The translations under genes and the position numbers were made by a program. Positions 8,213-17,390 of a DNA stretch of 46,361 bases are shown in pieces. Within the stretch, counting starts at the first letter, position 1. Each line of letters opens with the position of its first letter. The stretch is from Snodgrassella sp. CFCC 13594 (GTDB lineage: Bacteria; Pseudomonadota; Gammaproteobacteria; Burkholderiales; Neisseriaceae): positions 1-46,361 of the forward strand of contig NZ_LQXR01000017.1 of the NCBI RefSeq assembly GCF_001590725.1. The letters run 5' to 3'. The notes under the pieces are model-generated. The model saw only the letters and a program-made list of their open reading frames with translations. It was not told the DNA's origin and did no database searches.

Positions 8213-8282
8213 GCAGTTGGCATCCTTATTTGGGTGTGTTCACGGACGGGTGGCGGTCGCCGGGCTACGTCAGTGGCTGATG

Positions 8283-8741
8283 TTAAGCTTCGGTTACCGA
8301 TTCTCGGGCAAAAGTTTTTTCACAATAATGGCATTGCAGCTTGGTATGACCTTGACTTTGGCGCACATAAAAGCGGCTGCGAACGGGTTCGCCATGGCTG
8401 GCACAGTTGTTGTTGGGGCAACGGAAGACTTCACTGATGGTTGCCGGCAGCGTGAGCGCGCGTTTGTGGACCACATCAAAATGTTCAATGTCGTTCACCG
8501 TGGCGTTGGGTGCAAATAGCGCCAAACGGTTGGCTGCATGATCGTCTAGGTGGACGCCCGCAATTTTAATGATGTCTTTGTGGCCAGTGCTTTGACTGGG
8601 TAAATTAAAGCCCACAGTGACGGCGCTGCCATAAGACAATAGCTTGAACTGCCGCAAAATGGCCAGCCCTTGACCCGCCGGGATATGGTCAATAACGGTG
8701 CCATCTTTGATGGCTTCAACGCTGAGTTTGGTATTGTTCAT
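8283..8741 (-). CDS. pyrI: aspartate carbamoyltransferase regulatory subunit
   Basis: PyrI binds CTP/ATP and joins catalytic trimers of PyrB into the allosteric holoenzyme of de novo pyrimidine synthesis. The 152-residue protein has the N-terminal effector domain ([18 protein letters not shown]) and a C-terminal zinc domain with four cysteines at 108, 113, 137 and 140 (CPNNNC and CHYC), all present. It follows pyrB by 43 bases and is expected to be cotranscribed. Presence of pyrI implies enteric-type allosteric ATCase. Confidence 0.95.
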   Translation of the reverse strand: MNNTKLSVEAIKDGTVIDHIPAGQGLAILRQFKLLSYGSAVTVGFNLPSQSTGHKDIIKIAGVHLDDHAANRLALFAPNATVNDIEHFDVVHKRALTLPATISEVFRCPNNNCASHGEPVRSRFYVRQSQGHTKLQCHYCEKTFARESVTEA

Positions 8742-8784
8742 GATGTTGCTCCCAATGCCTGATGTGCTTCAGGCAGCTTTATAT

Positions 8785-9705
8785 TTAAAGGGATTCGTTT
8801 AAAATTAAAGACAAAATCGCTTGCCGCGCAAAGACGCCGTTATTGGCTTGCTGAAAGTAGTAAGCGTGTGGGCTGGCGTCTACATCTGGGTGGATTTCGT
8901 CCACACGGGGTAGCGGATGCAAGATACGCATATTGGGTTTGGCTGTGTTCAACATGGCTGCGCGTAAGCAGAATTTACCTTGTATTTTGGCGAACTCTTG
9001 CTCATCAAATCGTTCTCGTTGAATACGCGTCATGTACACAATATCGGCCCAAGCAACTGCTTCTTCTAAAGTAGCCAAGTTGTGATGAGGCGATTGTGCG
9101 TCATCCAATTGCGCACAAATGTAATCTGGCATGGCCAAGTTTGGCGGTGCCACAAACGCCAATTCGCAGTTCCAGCGGCTTAATGCTTGGGCTAAGGAAT
9201 GTACCGTACGGCCGTATTTCAAATCGCCCACTAAGGCAATTTTGAGACCATCAAGCTGTTTTTGGGTTTCGTAAATGGTGAGTAAATCCAATAGCGTTTG
9301 CGATGGGTGCTGGTTGGTGCCATCGCCAGCGTTGATGACTGGCACCTTGGCAAATTCGCTGACCACCCGTGCAGCGCCATCTTTGGGATGGCGCATCACA
9401 ATCGCATCTGCATAATTACTGATGATGCGGGCGGTATCAGCTAATGTTTCGCCCTTTTTGGCGCTGGTGTTGGCACCATCGGCAAAGCCAATGACCTTGC
9501 CACCCAAACGTTGGATCGCAGTTTCAAACGAGAGGCGCGTACGTGTGGAAGGCTCGAAGAAGCATGAGCCGATAAGGCGGCCTTGCAGCAAATCGGTTTG
9601 TGGCTGCTGCTTTAATTGCAATGCTGTGTGCAGCAACAATTCCAGCTGGGCGGTCGATAAATCGTTAATCGAAATCAGATGTTGGCGGTAAAGTAGATTG
9701 GCCAT
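8785..9705 (-). CDS. pyrB: aspartate carbamoyltransferase catalytic subunit
   Basis: PyrB condenses carbamoyl phosphate and aspartate in the second step of UMP synthesis. The 306-residue protein carries the carbamoyl-phosphate motif [15 protein letters not shown] (about 50-64), [18 protein letters not shown] with the 80s-loop Ser/Lys region, [25 protein letters not shown], and HPLPRVDEI near the C terminus. The length is typical (about 306-311). It heads a pyrBI unit and is preceded by a leader with a pause-type hairpin and a terminator directly upstream of the start codon, suggesting regulation by attenuation. Confidence 0.97.
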   Translation of the reverse strand: MANLLYRQHLISINDLSTAQLELLLHTALQLKQQPQTDLLQGRLIGSCFFEPSTRTRLSFETAIQRLGGKVIGFADGANTSAKKGETLADTARIISNYADAIVMRHPKDGAARVVSEFAKVPVINAGDGTNQHPSQTLLDLLTIYETQKQLDGLKIALVGDLKYGRTVHSLAQALSRWNCELAFVAPPNLAMPDYICAQLDDAQSPHHNLATLEEAVAWADIVYMTRIQRERFDEQEFAKIQGKFCLRAAMLNTAKPNMRILHPLPRVDEIHPDVDASPHAYYFQQANNGVFARQAILSLILNESL

Positions 9706-9857
9706 GATTTAACCTTTGAAAAGCACCCGCAACAGGCATAAAAAAACCCGTCAAAAACGGGTCGAAATGGCGACGCACCGCTGTCACAGCGGTTTAGTTT
9801 ATTGACCATTGGCAATACGTTGCGACCCGTGGTCGCACAACACAACCCCATGCTCAT
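9675..9857 (-). CDS. possible pyrB leader peptide overlapping the attenuator
   Basis: A 60-codon frame (ATG at 9857, other in-frame ATGs at 9851 and 9809) runs through both leader hairpins and ends 31 bases inside pyrB. From the third ATG it would encode 44 residues. The T-rich terminator tail is read as Phe-Phe-Tyr. In E. coli the pyrL leader ORF likewise reads through the attenuator, so that ribosome-polymerase coupling at low UTP prevents termination. No Shine-Dalgarno is visible, so translation is uncertain. Confidence 0.35.
   Translation of the reverse strand: MSMGLCCATTGRNVLPMVNKLNRCDSGASPFRPVFDGFFYACCGCFSKVKSWPIYFTANI
9740..9793 (-). promoter_or_regulatory. putative pyrBI attenuator: upstream hairpin plus terminator
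   Basis: On the minus strand an 8-bp hairpin, ACCGCTGT-G-ACAGCGGT (9793-9777), comes first. It is followed 14 bases later by ACCCGT-TTTTG-ACGGGT and a run of T (stem 9762-9746, A7 on the plus strand at 9740-9746). The terminator ends about 35 bases before the pyrB start codon. A pause hairpin followed by a terminator in the leader is the architecture of UTP-sensitive pyrBI attenuation in enterobacteria. The structure is seen; the regulatory behaviour is inferred. Confidence 0.7.
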
Positions 9858-9889
9858 GATGCAAACGCCAAAGTATGCAAAACGCGGCG

Positions 9890-9918
9890 ATTATCGCATA
9901 TTTGCACGCACGGCAAAA
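9890..9918 (-). promoter_or_regulatory. possible pyrB promoter
   Basis: On the minus strand TTTTGC (9918-9913), a weak -35, lies 17 bases from GATAAT (9895-9890), a good -10. This would start RNA near 9883, about 180 bases before pyrB and just upstream of the leader frame. It overlaps the upstream region of the divergent priA. Confidence 0.4.
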
Positions 9919-9967
9919 GGGTGGTCAGTGTTGTACAATGCGGTTTTTGAAGCTCACCTGGCTCGCT

Positions 9968-12148
9968 GTGATTTATCATCATTTGGCGCTCAACGTTCCC
10001 CTTTATTGCTTATTTACCTATGTCCATGACGCTGTTTTGGTGCCTGGGACTCGGGTATGCGTGCCGTTTCGCAATAAGCTGGTCGTGGGGGTGGTATGGG
10101 CGGCAGCGGTGACGCCCGACATTGATGTCGCGAAAATCCAGCCCATTCAACAAGTATTTGACGCCGAACCCAGGTTGCCTGAAAGCTGGTTGGCGCTACT
10201 GGATTTTACCGCCCGCTATTATCATTATCCGCTCGGGCAGGCGGCTCTGGCGGCATTGCCACAAGGGCTACGCCAAACCCGTGCGGTGCGTTTGCCTGAG
10301 CCGGTGCGCCATTACACTTTGTCGATACTAGGGCGACAACATGCGCCTCCCCCCATACGTCATGCCAAACAGGTCGCTTTGTGGCAGGTGCTGAGTAAGG
10401 GTACTGCGGACATGGCTGCGTTAAAAGCCATCTATGTCCAAGCTGCAAAGTATATTCAGATTTGGCAGGATGCAGGGTGGATTACGGTGCAGACCGAGGC
10501 AGCGTACCGCGCCTCGCCAATTGATGGGCATGTGCTCAACCCTGAACAGCAGGCTGCCAGTCAGGCCGTCCAAGCTGCTTTGCCTGAATTTGTGCCATTT
10601 TTGCTGTATGGCATTACCGGTAGCGGCAAAACGGAAGTGTATTTCGACATCATGGATAAGGTATTGGCTCAAGGCCGGCAAGTGTTGTTTTTATTGCCTG
10701 AAATCAACCTGACTCCGCAACTGCTCAAGCGCTTGTCGCAACGTTTTGCGCAAACGACCACTGCGGTACTGCACAGTCAGATGGCGGCAGGAGCGCGCAC
10801 CCAAAATTATTTGCGCGCAGCATTGGGTCAGGCTGCTTTGGTGGTGGGTACTCGTTTGGCCGTGTTTACCCCGATGCCTCATCTGGGCTTGATTGTGGTG
10901 GATGAAGAGCACGATGCTTCATTCAAGCAAGACAGTGAACTGCGGTATCAGGCACGTGATTTGGCCGTGTGGCGTGCACGTCAAGCCAAATGCCCAATTG
11001 TACTGGGCAGCGCGACTCCCTCGTTGGAAAGCTGGCATAAGGCCCGAATGGGCGACTACACTCTGCTCACCTTGACGCAACGTGCCCACGCTGCTGCTCA
11101 GCTGCCACAAGTGCATTTGGTGGATACGAGAAGATTGCCACTGGACCAAGGGTTCACCGAAGTGGTGAAAGAAAAACTCCAAGCCAATTATGCGTCTGGC
11201 GGCATGAGTATGGTGTATTTAAATCGTCGTGGTTTTGCACCTGCACTATTTTGCTCAGCGTGTGGCCATGTTTTTGGGTGCCCACATTGTGCGGCGAAAA
11301 TGGTGCTGCACCAGCGCGCCCACCAATTACGCTGTCATCATTGCGATTATCGCATGCCCGTACCTTCAGTATGCCCCGAATGTGGCAATCAGGATTTAAC
11401 TGCAGTGGGTCAAGGGACACAGCGGCTAGAAGAAACGCTGCGTCATTGGTTGCCAGGTGCCCGTGTGGCTCGGGTTGATCGTGACAGCACCAGCCACAAA
11501 CAAGATTGGGCGCAGTTGTATGAACATATTGCGCGCAATGAAATAGATGTGTTGGTGGGGACGCAAATGTTGGCCAAGGGCCATGATTTTGCTCGCCTCA
11601 ATTTGGTGGTGGTGGTGAATGCCGATGGCAGTTTGTTCAGCGCGGATTTTCGGGCGTCCGAGCGCTTGTTTGCGGAATTGATGCAAGTTGCGGGTCGTGC
11701 TGGTCGCGCTGATCTGCCCGGTGAAGTATGGGTGCAGACGCAACAACCGGAAAATAAGGTATATCAAGCGTTGAAAGCCCAAGATTATACGCGTTTTGCT
11801 GATGCCGAACTGGCGGAGCGCCGTGACATGGCGATGCCGCCTTTCGCGCATATGGCGGCGGTGCGAGCAGACGCCCGCACCATGCAGGCGGCCCAACAAT
11901 TATTGCGGACAGTGATGGCGGCCAGTGTGCAGCAACATGGGCTGCCTGAACACGTTAACCAATTTGGCCCAGTACCCATGCTGATGGCGCGTTTGGCCGG
12001 ATATGAGCGGGCGCAAGTATTTTTAGAGAGTCGCAGTCGTCGGGATTTACATCGCGCAGTGTCATGGTGGCAAACCGCTTTGTTGGCGGAAGCCAAATCC
12101 CATCCACACATAAGGTGGTTGATTGATGTTGATCCGATGGAATTGTAA
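9968..12148 (+). CDS. priA: primosomal replication-restart helicase PriA
   Basis: PriA recognises abandoned forks and reloads the replisome. I take the GTG at 9968, giving MIYHHLALNVPLYCLF, which matches the N termini of Neisseria PriA and yields 726 residues, the normal size. The longer open frame from 9875 adds 31 unconserved residues. Features in order: an N-terminal 3'-end-binding domain; Walker A GITGSGKT (about 210-217); the DEEH box in VVDEEHDASFKQ; eight zinc cysteines in the CSACGHVFGCPHC and CHHCDYRMPVPSVCPECG stretches; and helicase motifs such as VGTQMLAKGHDF and QVAGRAGR. It overlaps dacB by 23 bases. Confidence 0.95.
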   Translation: MIYHHLALNVPLYCLFTYVHDAVLVPGTRVCVPFRNKLVVGVVWAAAVTPDIDVAKIQPIQQVFDAEPRLPESWLALLDFTARYYHYPLGQAALAALPQGLRQTRAVRLPEPVRHYTLSILGRQHAPPPIRHAKQVALWQVLSKGTADMAALKAIYVQAAKYIQIWQDAGWITVQTEAAYRASPIDGHVLNPEQQAASQAVQAALPEFVPFLLYGITGSGKTEVYFDIMDKVLAQGRQVLFLLPEINLTPQLLKRLSQRFAQTTTAVLHSQMAAGARTQNYLRAALGQAALVVGTRLAVFTPMPHLGLIVVDEEHDASFKQDSELRYQARDLAVWRARQAKCPIVLGSATPSLESWHKARMGDYTLLTLTQRAHAAAQLPQVHLVDTRRLPLDQGFTEVVKEKLQANYASGGMSMVYLNRRGFAPALFCSACGHVFGCPHCAAKMVLHQRAHQLRCHHCDYRMPVPSVCPECGNQDLTAVGQGTQRLEETLRHWLPGARVARVDRDSTSHKQDWAQLYEHIARNEIDVLVGTQMLAKGHDFARLNLVVVVNADGSLFSADFRASERLFAELMQVAGRAGRADLPGEVWVQTQQPENKVYQALKAQDYTRFADAELAERRDMAMPPFAHMAAVRADARTMQAAQQLLRTVMAASVQQHGLPEHVNQFGPVPMLMARLAGYERAQVFLESRSRRDLHRAVSWWQTALLAEAKSHPHIRWLIDVDPMEL

Positions 12149-13538
12149 AACACTGCTGGTGTTTGCGTTGGGGATTATGCTGTCTGCCAGCGCTGTTGCC
12201 GAGGTGTATTTAGGTGGATTACCGACTGCGCAAACGGCAGTGTATGCAGTGGATTTGGTGACGGGCAAAGTGGTGGCGGCGCACCGTGCTGAGACAGCAA
12301 TGAGTCCAGCCTCGACCATGAAGCTGGTGACCGCTTTTGCTGCTTTTCAGCATTTGGGCGCGGATTACCGTTGGCGCACTGAGTGGCTTAGCCATGCTCC
12401 TCTTGATGCAGGCCATTTGCGCGGCAAGCTCTATTGGCGAGGCAGCGGTGATCCTGTATTTGACCAACAGGATCTACAGGCTATGCAGGCGCAATTGCGC
12501 CTGAAAGGCGTGCAGTACATTGATGACGACGTGGTATTGGATCGCTCGGTGTGGCGTGAAATCGCTGGCGCTGATGATTTTGGGCATGATGCAGAAGCGG
12601 CTTTTGTGACGCCACCAGACCCGCAAATGGTGGCATATAAGGTATTGTGGATCGAACTCCGCAATGATGCAGACGGTGTGCCTCGCTTTGACTTGGTGCC
12701 GCCGCTGACTGATTTGCCTACCCATGTTGATGTACGGTGGCTAACTCAGGCTATGCCCTGCTCGAGCTTAGGACATTTTGTGCAAGCAGATTATCGCCAA
12801 GGGGTATTGAGGTTGACAGGGCAAGTACCCAAAAGTTGTGTGGGAAAGCAGCTGTATGTGAATCTGTTTGACGCTCCTACCTTTGCGCAGAAGAGCTTTC
12901 AGGCTTATTGGCAATTGGGTGGTGCAGAGCAACGAATGTCATTCACCACTGGCATAACCCCAGCCGATTCTGCTGTGTTGGCGGTGCATGAAAGCAAGCC
13001 TTTGCGCTCGGTGGTGGCCGATATGAATAAATATTCTAATAACATCATTGCGCGCACGCTGTTGCTTACTTTGGGGCAGTCCGCATCGAGTCAGCAGGCT
13101 GGTACTGTGCGGCAGAGTAAGGCGGCATTGCGGCAAACTTTACGTGCAGCCGGGTTGGATGATGGTGCTTTGGTGGTGGAAAATGGTTCAGGATTGTCGC
13201 GTACCGAGCGGGTGAGTGCTGCATTGTTGGGTAGGTTGCTGGTGCAGGCGTATCAATCGCCATTCGCAGCAGACTGGGTGGCTAGTTTGCCCATTGGCGG
13301 CGTGGACGGTACGCTGAAAAACCGTTTTCGCCATACCGCAGGCCAGTGGCATTTGAAAACCGGCACTTTAGATAATGTACGGGCTTTGGCCGGTTATTGG
13401 TTGCCTGAAGCGCCAAAACAGCATCCATTAGCGGTGGTGGTACTGGTGAATGCGCCTCATGCCGAAACGTATGTGGCGGCCATGGATGATTGGTTGCAGC
13501 AGTTGCCTCAGCGGGCGGTGAGTGGGCAGTTGAATTAA
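12126..13538 (+). CDS. dacB: D-alanyl-D-alanine carboxypeptidase/endopeptidase (PBP4 family)
   Basis: The protein is a periplasmic low-molecular-mass class C penicillin-binding protein that trims or cleaves peptidoglycan cross-links (PBP3 in Neisseria, PBP4 in E. coli). It has 470 residues with a signal peptide ending AVA before Glu26. The active-site tetrad is SPASTMKL with Ser63 and Lys66, the SxN motif is YSNN, and the KTG motif lies in HLKTGTLDN. ATG at 12126 is chosen; a TTG one codon earlier is less likely. The start lies inside the end of priA, so translation is probably coupled. Confidence 0.93.
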   Translation: MLIRWNCKTLLVFALGIMLSASAVAEVYLGGLPTAQTAVYAVDLVTGKVVAAHRAETAMSPASTMKLVTAFAAFQHLGADYRWRTEWLSHAPLDAGHLRGKLYWRGSGDPVFDQQDLQAMQAQLRLKGVQYIDDDVVLDRSVWREIAGADDFGHDAEAAFVTPPDPQMVAYKVLWIELRNDADGVPRFDLVPPLTDLPTHVDVRWLTQAMPCSSLGHFVQADYRQGVLRLTGQVPKSCVGKQLYVNLFDAPTFAQKSFQAYWQLGGAEQRMSFTTGITPADSAVLAVHESKPLRSVVADMNKYSNNIIARTLLLTLGQSASSQQAGTVRQSKAALRQTLRAAGLDDGALVVENGSGLSRTERVSAALLGRLLVQAYQSPFAADWVASLPIGGVDGTLKNRFRHTAGQWHLKTGTLDNVRALAGYWLPEAPKQHPLAVVVLVNAPHAETYVAAMDDWLQQLPQRAVSGQLN

Positions 13539-13583
13539 TGACGGAATGCCGCCATATCAATCATTAAATTTAAGGAGCTAATG

Positions 13584-13841
13584 ATGAAACCCATTACTAT
13601 GTACACCACTGGGGTATGCCCATATTGCCAGATGGCCAAGGCCTTGCTGAAGCAAAAGGGTATTCAGGATATTCAGGAAATTCGTGTGGATACCGAGCCG
13701 CAACAGCGCGTGGCAATGATGGAACGCACGGGTCGGCGGACAGTACCGCAGATTTATATTGGCGAAACGCATGTGGGTGGTTTTGATGATTTGAATGCCC
13801 TCAATCAAGCAGGTAAACTGGACGCCTTATTGGCCGATTGA
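13584..13841 (+). CDS. grxC: glutaredoxin 3
   Basis: This small thiol-disulfide oxidoreductase reduces protein or mixed disulfides with glutathione. It is 85 residues from the second ATG, with the CPYC redox site (residues 11-14), the TVPQIYIG cis-proline segment and GGFDDL for glutathione binding. The AAGGAG ribosome-binding site at 13572-13577 is 6 bases from the ATG at 13584 but only 3 from the ATG at 13581, which decides the start. It precedes secB, the same pairing seen in many proteobacteria. Confidence 0.95.
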   Translation: MKPITMYTTGVCPYCQMAKALLKQKGIQDIQEIRVDTEPQQRVAMMERTGRRTVPQIYIGETHVGGFDDLNALNQAGKLDALLAD

Positions 13842-13928
13842 AACTGGGCCTAACAGCACTTATTATTTTTTAATTCGGGTGGCTACATGCTGCCCCAATC
13901 TTCACTCTTTAACCATGAAAGTAACCAT

Positions 13929-14387
13929 ATGAGCGAGCAAGAACCAGCCGTAGACCAACAACCAGTGTTCAGTATTGAAAAATTGTATGTGAAAGACTTG
14001 TCATTGGAAGTTCCCCATGCGCCACGCGTGTTTTTGGAAAATGGCGAGCCACAAGTCGACATGCGCGTGGCCACGGCCAGCGAAAAGCTGGAGGATGAAT
14101 TTTATAATGTCACAGTCACTGTGACTGTGACCGCCAAAATGGCCGATGAGCGGGTGATGTTTTTGAATGAAGTGGCACAAAGCGGTATTTTCCGCATTGC
14201 CAATATTCCTGATGAAGACATTCAATTATTGCTGGCGGTGGCCGCGCCGAATATTTTGTTCCCGTATGCGCGTGAAACAGTTTCCAGTACCGTTACTCGG
14301 GCTGGTTTCCCGCCGGTATTGTTGGCACCCATTAATTTTGAAGCCATGTATCAACAATCACAACATCAAGAAGTGGGCAACGCATAA
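13929..14387 (+). CDS. secB: protein-export chaperone SecB
   Basis: SecB holds presecretory proteins unfolded and hands them to SecA. From the ATG at 13929 ([20 protein letters not shown]) it is 152 residues, the family size. The longer frame from 13887 adds 14 unlikely residues. Typical parts are [26 protein letters not shown] and the C-terminal [20 protein letters not shown] followed by [16 protein letters not shown] perfect 11-base inverted repeat at about 14104-14126, GTCACAGTCAC-T-GTGACTGTGAC, encodes the VTVTVTVT stretch. A DUS-pair terminator follows. Confidence 0.96.
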   Translation: MSEQEPAVDQQPVFSIEKLYVKDLSLEVPHAPRVFLENGEPQVDMRVATASEKLEDEFYNVTVTVTVTAKMADERVMFLNEVAQSGIFRIANIPDEDIQLLLAVAAPNILFPYARETVSSTVTRAGFPPVLLAPINFEAMYQQSQHQEVGNA

Positions 14388-14410
14388 TATCAATGGTGTT
14401 GGTTTTCACG

Positions 14411-14444
14411 AAAAGGCTGCCTGAATACATTCAGGCAGCCTTTT
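14411..14444 (+). terminator. DUS inverted-pair terminator after secB
   Basis: Two uptake sequences face each other: AGGCTGCCTGAA at 14414-14425 and its complement at 14430-14441. They form a 15-bp stem with a TACA loop, flanked by AAAA and TTTT, so it can terminate on both strands. It lies between secB and the opposite-strand fau gene. Confidence 0.85.
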
Positions 14445-14648
14445 ATTATGTTCTTTAGCTGAATTTGTTCAGACTCGATCAAATCGAAGTGTCGTGCTTA
14501 TGGTGCTTCATCTACAGATAGTCATCTTGCAAAATCGATAGATTGAAAAATAATGAGTTATCTTTGGTTAAAGGTACTGTATCTGTGGGGCTGATGGAAC
14601 AGTCATTTGGCGCGGGTGTAAATTTAGGGCTACATGCATCGAAGGTGT

Positions 14649-15236
14649 TCAAAATTGCGTCCGGAAATGTTGCCAGCCTTGCTCGCTCACGAAAGCCGGG
14701 AGTGGCTGGTCGTGGTTTTCGGTGGCCAATACAGGAACTTGTTGGCAGGCAAAACCCACGCCCACCAAGCGAGGACGTAAACGGTGACGGATGTGTGTCA
14801 ATGTAGTGTCGTAATAGCCCCCGCCTTGGCCAAGCCGAAAGCCACGTTCGTCTATGCCTACCAGTGGTACCAATAATACGTGCAAGGCATGCGCACGAAT
14901 TTTGGGGCCGGCAAATTGTGGAATACCAAAGTGATGGCCAGCGGCGCGCTCGGGACAAGGTGGAAGCGGCGTAAACCACAATCGGCGTTGATGGGAATCA
15001 ATATAAGGCAAGTATAGCTTGGCGCCACGCTGGTGTGCGGCGGCGATGAAATCGTCGAGCGCCAGTTCGCTGCCCACAGCCCAATACACACCGATGCGTT
15101 GGTTGCGCCGGATCAGCGTATATAAATTTCGGTTGATGCGTCGCGTGGCTTGGCGCCTTGTACGCAGGTCTAAGGATTGGCGTTGATGGCGCAAATGCTG
15201 GCGTAATTTTGATTTGTGGCGAGCAGGTGTGGACAT
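14649..15236 (-). CDS. fau: 5-formyltetrahydrofolate cyclo-ligase
   Basis: The enzyme converts 5-formyl-THF to 5,10-methenyl-THF with ATP. The protein has 195 residues with an Arg/Lys-rich N terminus (LRQHLRHQRQSLD), YWAVGSELALDDF, KLYLPYID, and the family signature LLVPLVGIDERGFRLGQGGG followed by YYD. The length matches. The 200 bases between its stop and the secB terminator show no recognisable gene on either strand; open frames there are short and unlike known proteins. Confidence 0.92.
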   Translation of the reverse strand: MSTPARHKSKLRQHLRHQRQSLDLRTRRQATRRINRNLYTLIRRNQRIGVYWAVGSELALDDFIAAAHQRGAKLYLPYIDSHQRRLWFTPLPPCPERAAGHHFGIPQFAGPKIRAHALHVLLVPLVGIDERGFRLGQGGGYYDTTLTHIRHRLRPRLVGVGFACQQVPVLATENHDQPLPAFVSEQGWQHFRTQF

Positions 15237-15328
15237 AATGGAAAGCCAATGAGTAATTGATGGTTATTGTAGCGCTGGTGGTATGCTGGTGCATGGGAAT
15301 ATCAATGGCTAATGGGTTGAAATCAGGC

Positions 15329-15357
15329 TTGTTTTCTTGGCTTAATTCGGGTATCAT
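15329..15357 (+). promoter_or_regulatory. rpsB promoter
   Basis: TTGTTT (15329-15334) and TATCAT (15352-15357) are separated by exactly 17 bases, upstream of rpsB. This leaves an untranslated leader of about 115 bases. In other bacteria S2 represses its own rpsB leader; GC-rich potential stems such as CCCATTTTCGGG occur around 15424-15437, but I cannot assign the known motif. Confidence 0.65.
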
Positions 15358-15479
15358 GCTGCGGCTTTTCTCTGTAAAAGCATTATTTTATTTATTGAAC
15401 GCTCGCATTCGTCGCCAAAGGGTGCCCATTTTCGGGTTCGGCGCGGTGAATGTCAGGCTTAACCCTTTAAGGAATCGTT

Positions 15480-16232
15480 ATGTCACAAATTACCATGCGC
15501 CAGATGCTGGAAGCCGGTGTGCACTTTGGTCACCAAACCCGTTACTGGAACCCGAAAATGGCCGAATACATTTTCGGCGCGCGCAATAAAATTCACATCG
15601 TGAACTTGGAAAAAACCCTGCCGATGTTCTTGGAAGCCCAAGACGTGGTACGCCGCTTGGCTGCCAATAAAGGGACGGTGTTGTTTGTGGGTACCAAACG
15701 CCAAGCACGCGACATCATTAAAGAAGAAGCGGCCCGTGCAGGTGCGCCTTATGTGGATCACCGCTGGTTGGGTGGCATGTTGACCAACTACAAAACGGTA
15801 AAACAATCCATCAAGCGCTTGGAAGAAAAATCTGCTGCATTGGAAAATGCCACTGAAGCTGGCTATAGCAAAAAAGAAATCTTGGAAATGCAGCGCGAAG
15901 TGACTAAGTTGGAACGCTCTTTGGGCGGCATTAAAGACATGAAAGGCCTGCCGGATGCGATTTTTGTGATTGATACCGGTTACCAAAAAGGTACTTTGAT
16001 TGAAGCTGCTAAGCTGGGTATTCCAGTCATTGCTGTGGTCGATACCAACAACAGCCCAGAAGGCGTGAAATACGTGATTCCAGGGAATGATGACTCAGCC
16101 AAAGCCATCCGTTTGTACTGCCGTGGCATGGCCGATGCCATTTTGGAAGGTAAAGCACAATCTTTGCAAGAAGTGGTACAAGCTGCTCAAGCCGCTGAAG
16201 AAAACCAGGCTGCCGCCGCTGCTGCTGAATAA
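15480..16232 (+). CDS. rpsB: 30S ribosomal protein S2
   Basis: S2 binds the 30S head-body junction. The protein has 250 residues and starts [20 protein letters not shown]. It contains the S2 signatures [20 protein letters not shown] and [20 protein letters not shown], then the [20 protein letters not shown] stretch, with an Ala/Glu-rich tail. AAGGA precedes the ATG. It is first in the rpsB-tsf-pyrH-frr translation cluster. Confidence 0.99.
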   Translation: MSQITMRQMLEAGVHFGHQTRYWNPKMAEYIFGARNKIHIVNLEKTLPMFLEAQDVVRRLAANKGTVLFVGTKRQARDIIKEEAARAGAPYVDHRWLGGMLTNYKTVKQSIKRLEEKSAALENATEAGYSKKEILEMQREVTKLERSLGGIKDMKGLPDAIFVIDTGYQKGTLIEAAKLGIPVIAVVDTNNSPEGVKYVIPGNDDSAKAIRLYCRGMADAILEGKAQSLQEVVQAAQAAEENQAAAAAAE

Positions 16233-16250
16233 AGCACAGGCACGAAAACT

Positions 16251-16274
16251 AAGGGGCGGTGAGCCCCTTTTTTT
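16251..16274 (+). terminator. terminator between rpsB and tsf
   Basis: AAGGGGC-GGTGA-GCCCCTT followed by a T tract lies 18 bases after the rpsB stop. As in E. coli, an rpsB-tsf intergenic terminator probably lets only part of the transcription continue into tsf. Confidence 0.85.
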
Positions 16275-16340
16275 AAATGTATTTTTCAGGTGGCTCGAAG
16301 GTTGCCTGAAAGCCGATTTTTGAATTTGAAGGAGTAAACA

Positions 16341-17213
16341 ATGGCTGCAATTACCGCAAAAATGGTGGGTGACTTACGTGCTGCTACCGGCTTGGGTATG
16401 ATGGAATGCAAAAAAGCCTTGGTAGAGGCCGATGGTGATTTTGACAAAGCCGAAGAAATTTTGCGCATCAAATCTGGTGCCAAAGCCGGTAAGTTGGCGG
16501 GCCGCACCGCTGCTGAAGGCGTGGTGACAGAGTGTGTTAAAGGTAAAGTGGGCGCCGTGGTGGAAATCAACTGCGAAACCGACTTTGTGGCCAAAGATAA
16601 AAGCTTTTTGGCTTTTGCCAATGCCGTGGCCGAAGCCGTGGTTGACAGCAATCCTGGCACCTTGGAAGCCTTGGCTGAAACCAAGTTGGCTTCGGGCGAA
16701 ACCGTAGAAGAAGCGCGCAAGGCCGTGATTGCTAAATTGGGTGAAAACATCACTGTGCGCCGTTTTGATCGCATTGAAACCGCGCATGATTTGGTTACCT
16801 ATATGCACGGTGCTAAAATTGGTGTGCTGGTCGAACACAAAGGTGGCGATGCACAAGCCATTCGCCAAGTGGCGATGCACATTGCAGCTTCTCGTCCGCA
16901 ATGCGTGTCTTCTGCCGAAGTGGATCCAGAAGTGGTGGCCAAAGAGCGGCACATTTATGAAGAGCAAGCGGCGCAATCTGGCAAACCCGCCAACATCATT
17001 GAGAAAATGGTGGAAGGCCGCGTACACAAATTCTTGGCTGAAGTGACTTTATTGGGCCAGCCTTTTGTAATCAATCCTGATGAAACCGTGGAAAAATTCT
17101 TAAAAGAAAACAACGCTGAAATCGTGCGTTTTGTTGCGTTCCATGTTGGCGAAGGGATTGAGAAGAAAGAAGTGGACTACGCTGCTGAAGTGGCTGCGGC
17201 TTCTAAAGTTTAA
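16341..17213 (+). CDS. tsf: elongation factor Ts
   Basis: EF-Ts exchanges GDP on EF-Tu. The 290-residue protein has the N-terminal UBA-like domain with [18 protein letters not shown], then [14 protein letters not shown] (the EF-Tu contact region) and [19 protein letters not shown]. Its Met-Met in GMMECK replaces the common GMMDCK. AAGGAG at 16329-16334 precedes the ATG by 6 bases. Confidence 0.99.
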   Translation: MAAITAKMVGDLRAATGLGMMECKKALVEADGDFDKAEEILRIKSGAKAGKLAGRTAAEGVVTECVKGKVGAVVEINCETDFVAKDKSFLAFANAVAEAVVDSNPGTLEALAETKLASGETVEEARKAVIAKLGENITVRRFDRIETAHDLVTYMHGAKIGVLVEHKGGDAQAIRQVAMHIAASRPQCVSSAEVDPEVVAKERHIYEEQAAQSGKPANIIEKMVEGRVHKFLAEVTLLGQPFVINPDETVEKFLKENNAEIVRFVAFHVGEGIEKKEVDYAAEVAAASKV

Positions 17214-17230
17214 AAAATCATGTAAATCAA

Positions 17231-17271
17231 GCACTCTGGTTTCAGGCAGCCTGAACAGAGTGCTTTTTTTT
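17231..17271 (+). terminator. tsf terminator carrying an uptake sequence in its loop
   Basis: GCACTCTG (17231-17238) and CAGAGTGC (17256-17263) form the base of the hairpin, and eight T follow. The top of the hairpin is TTCAGGCAGCCTGAA (17241-17255). This contains the AGGCTGCCTGAA word on the minus strand (17241-17252) and, on the plus strand, AGGCAGCCTGAA (17244-17255), the variant reported for Kingella. Confidence 0.9.
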
Positions 17272-17390
17272 GAGCGTGTTGATTCATTGATTGTGCGTCA
17301 TCAGCATGCTGAATAAAAAACATTTTTGATTTATATTGAAGGCTGTTTTCGGCAGTCTTGTTTTTAGATAATCCATTGAGAAAGAAAAAA

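Noticed and set aside
9875..9967. N-terminal extension of PriA by 31 residues
   Set aside because: Family N termini begin at MIYH; the extension overlaps the divergent pyrB promoter region and is not protein-like.
14445..14648. Short open frames on both strands between secB and fau
   Set aside because: No start with a ribosome-binding site and no family resemblance; frames run into fau in the wrong phase.
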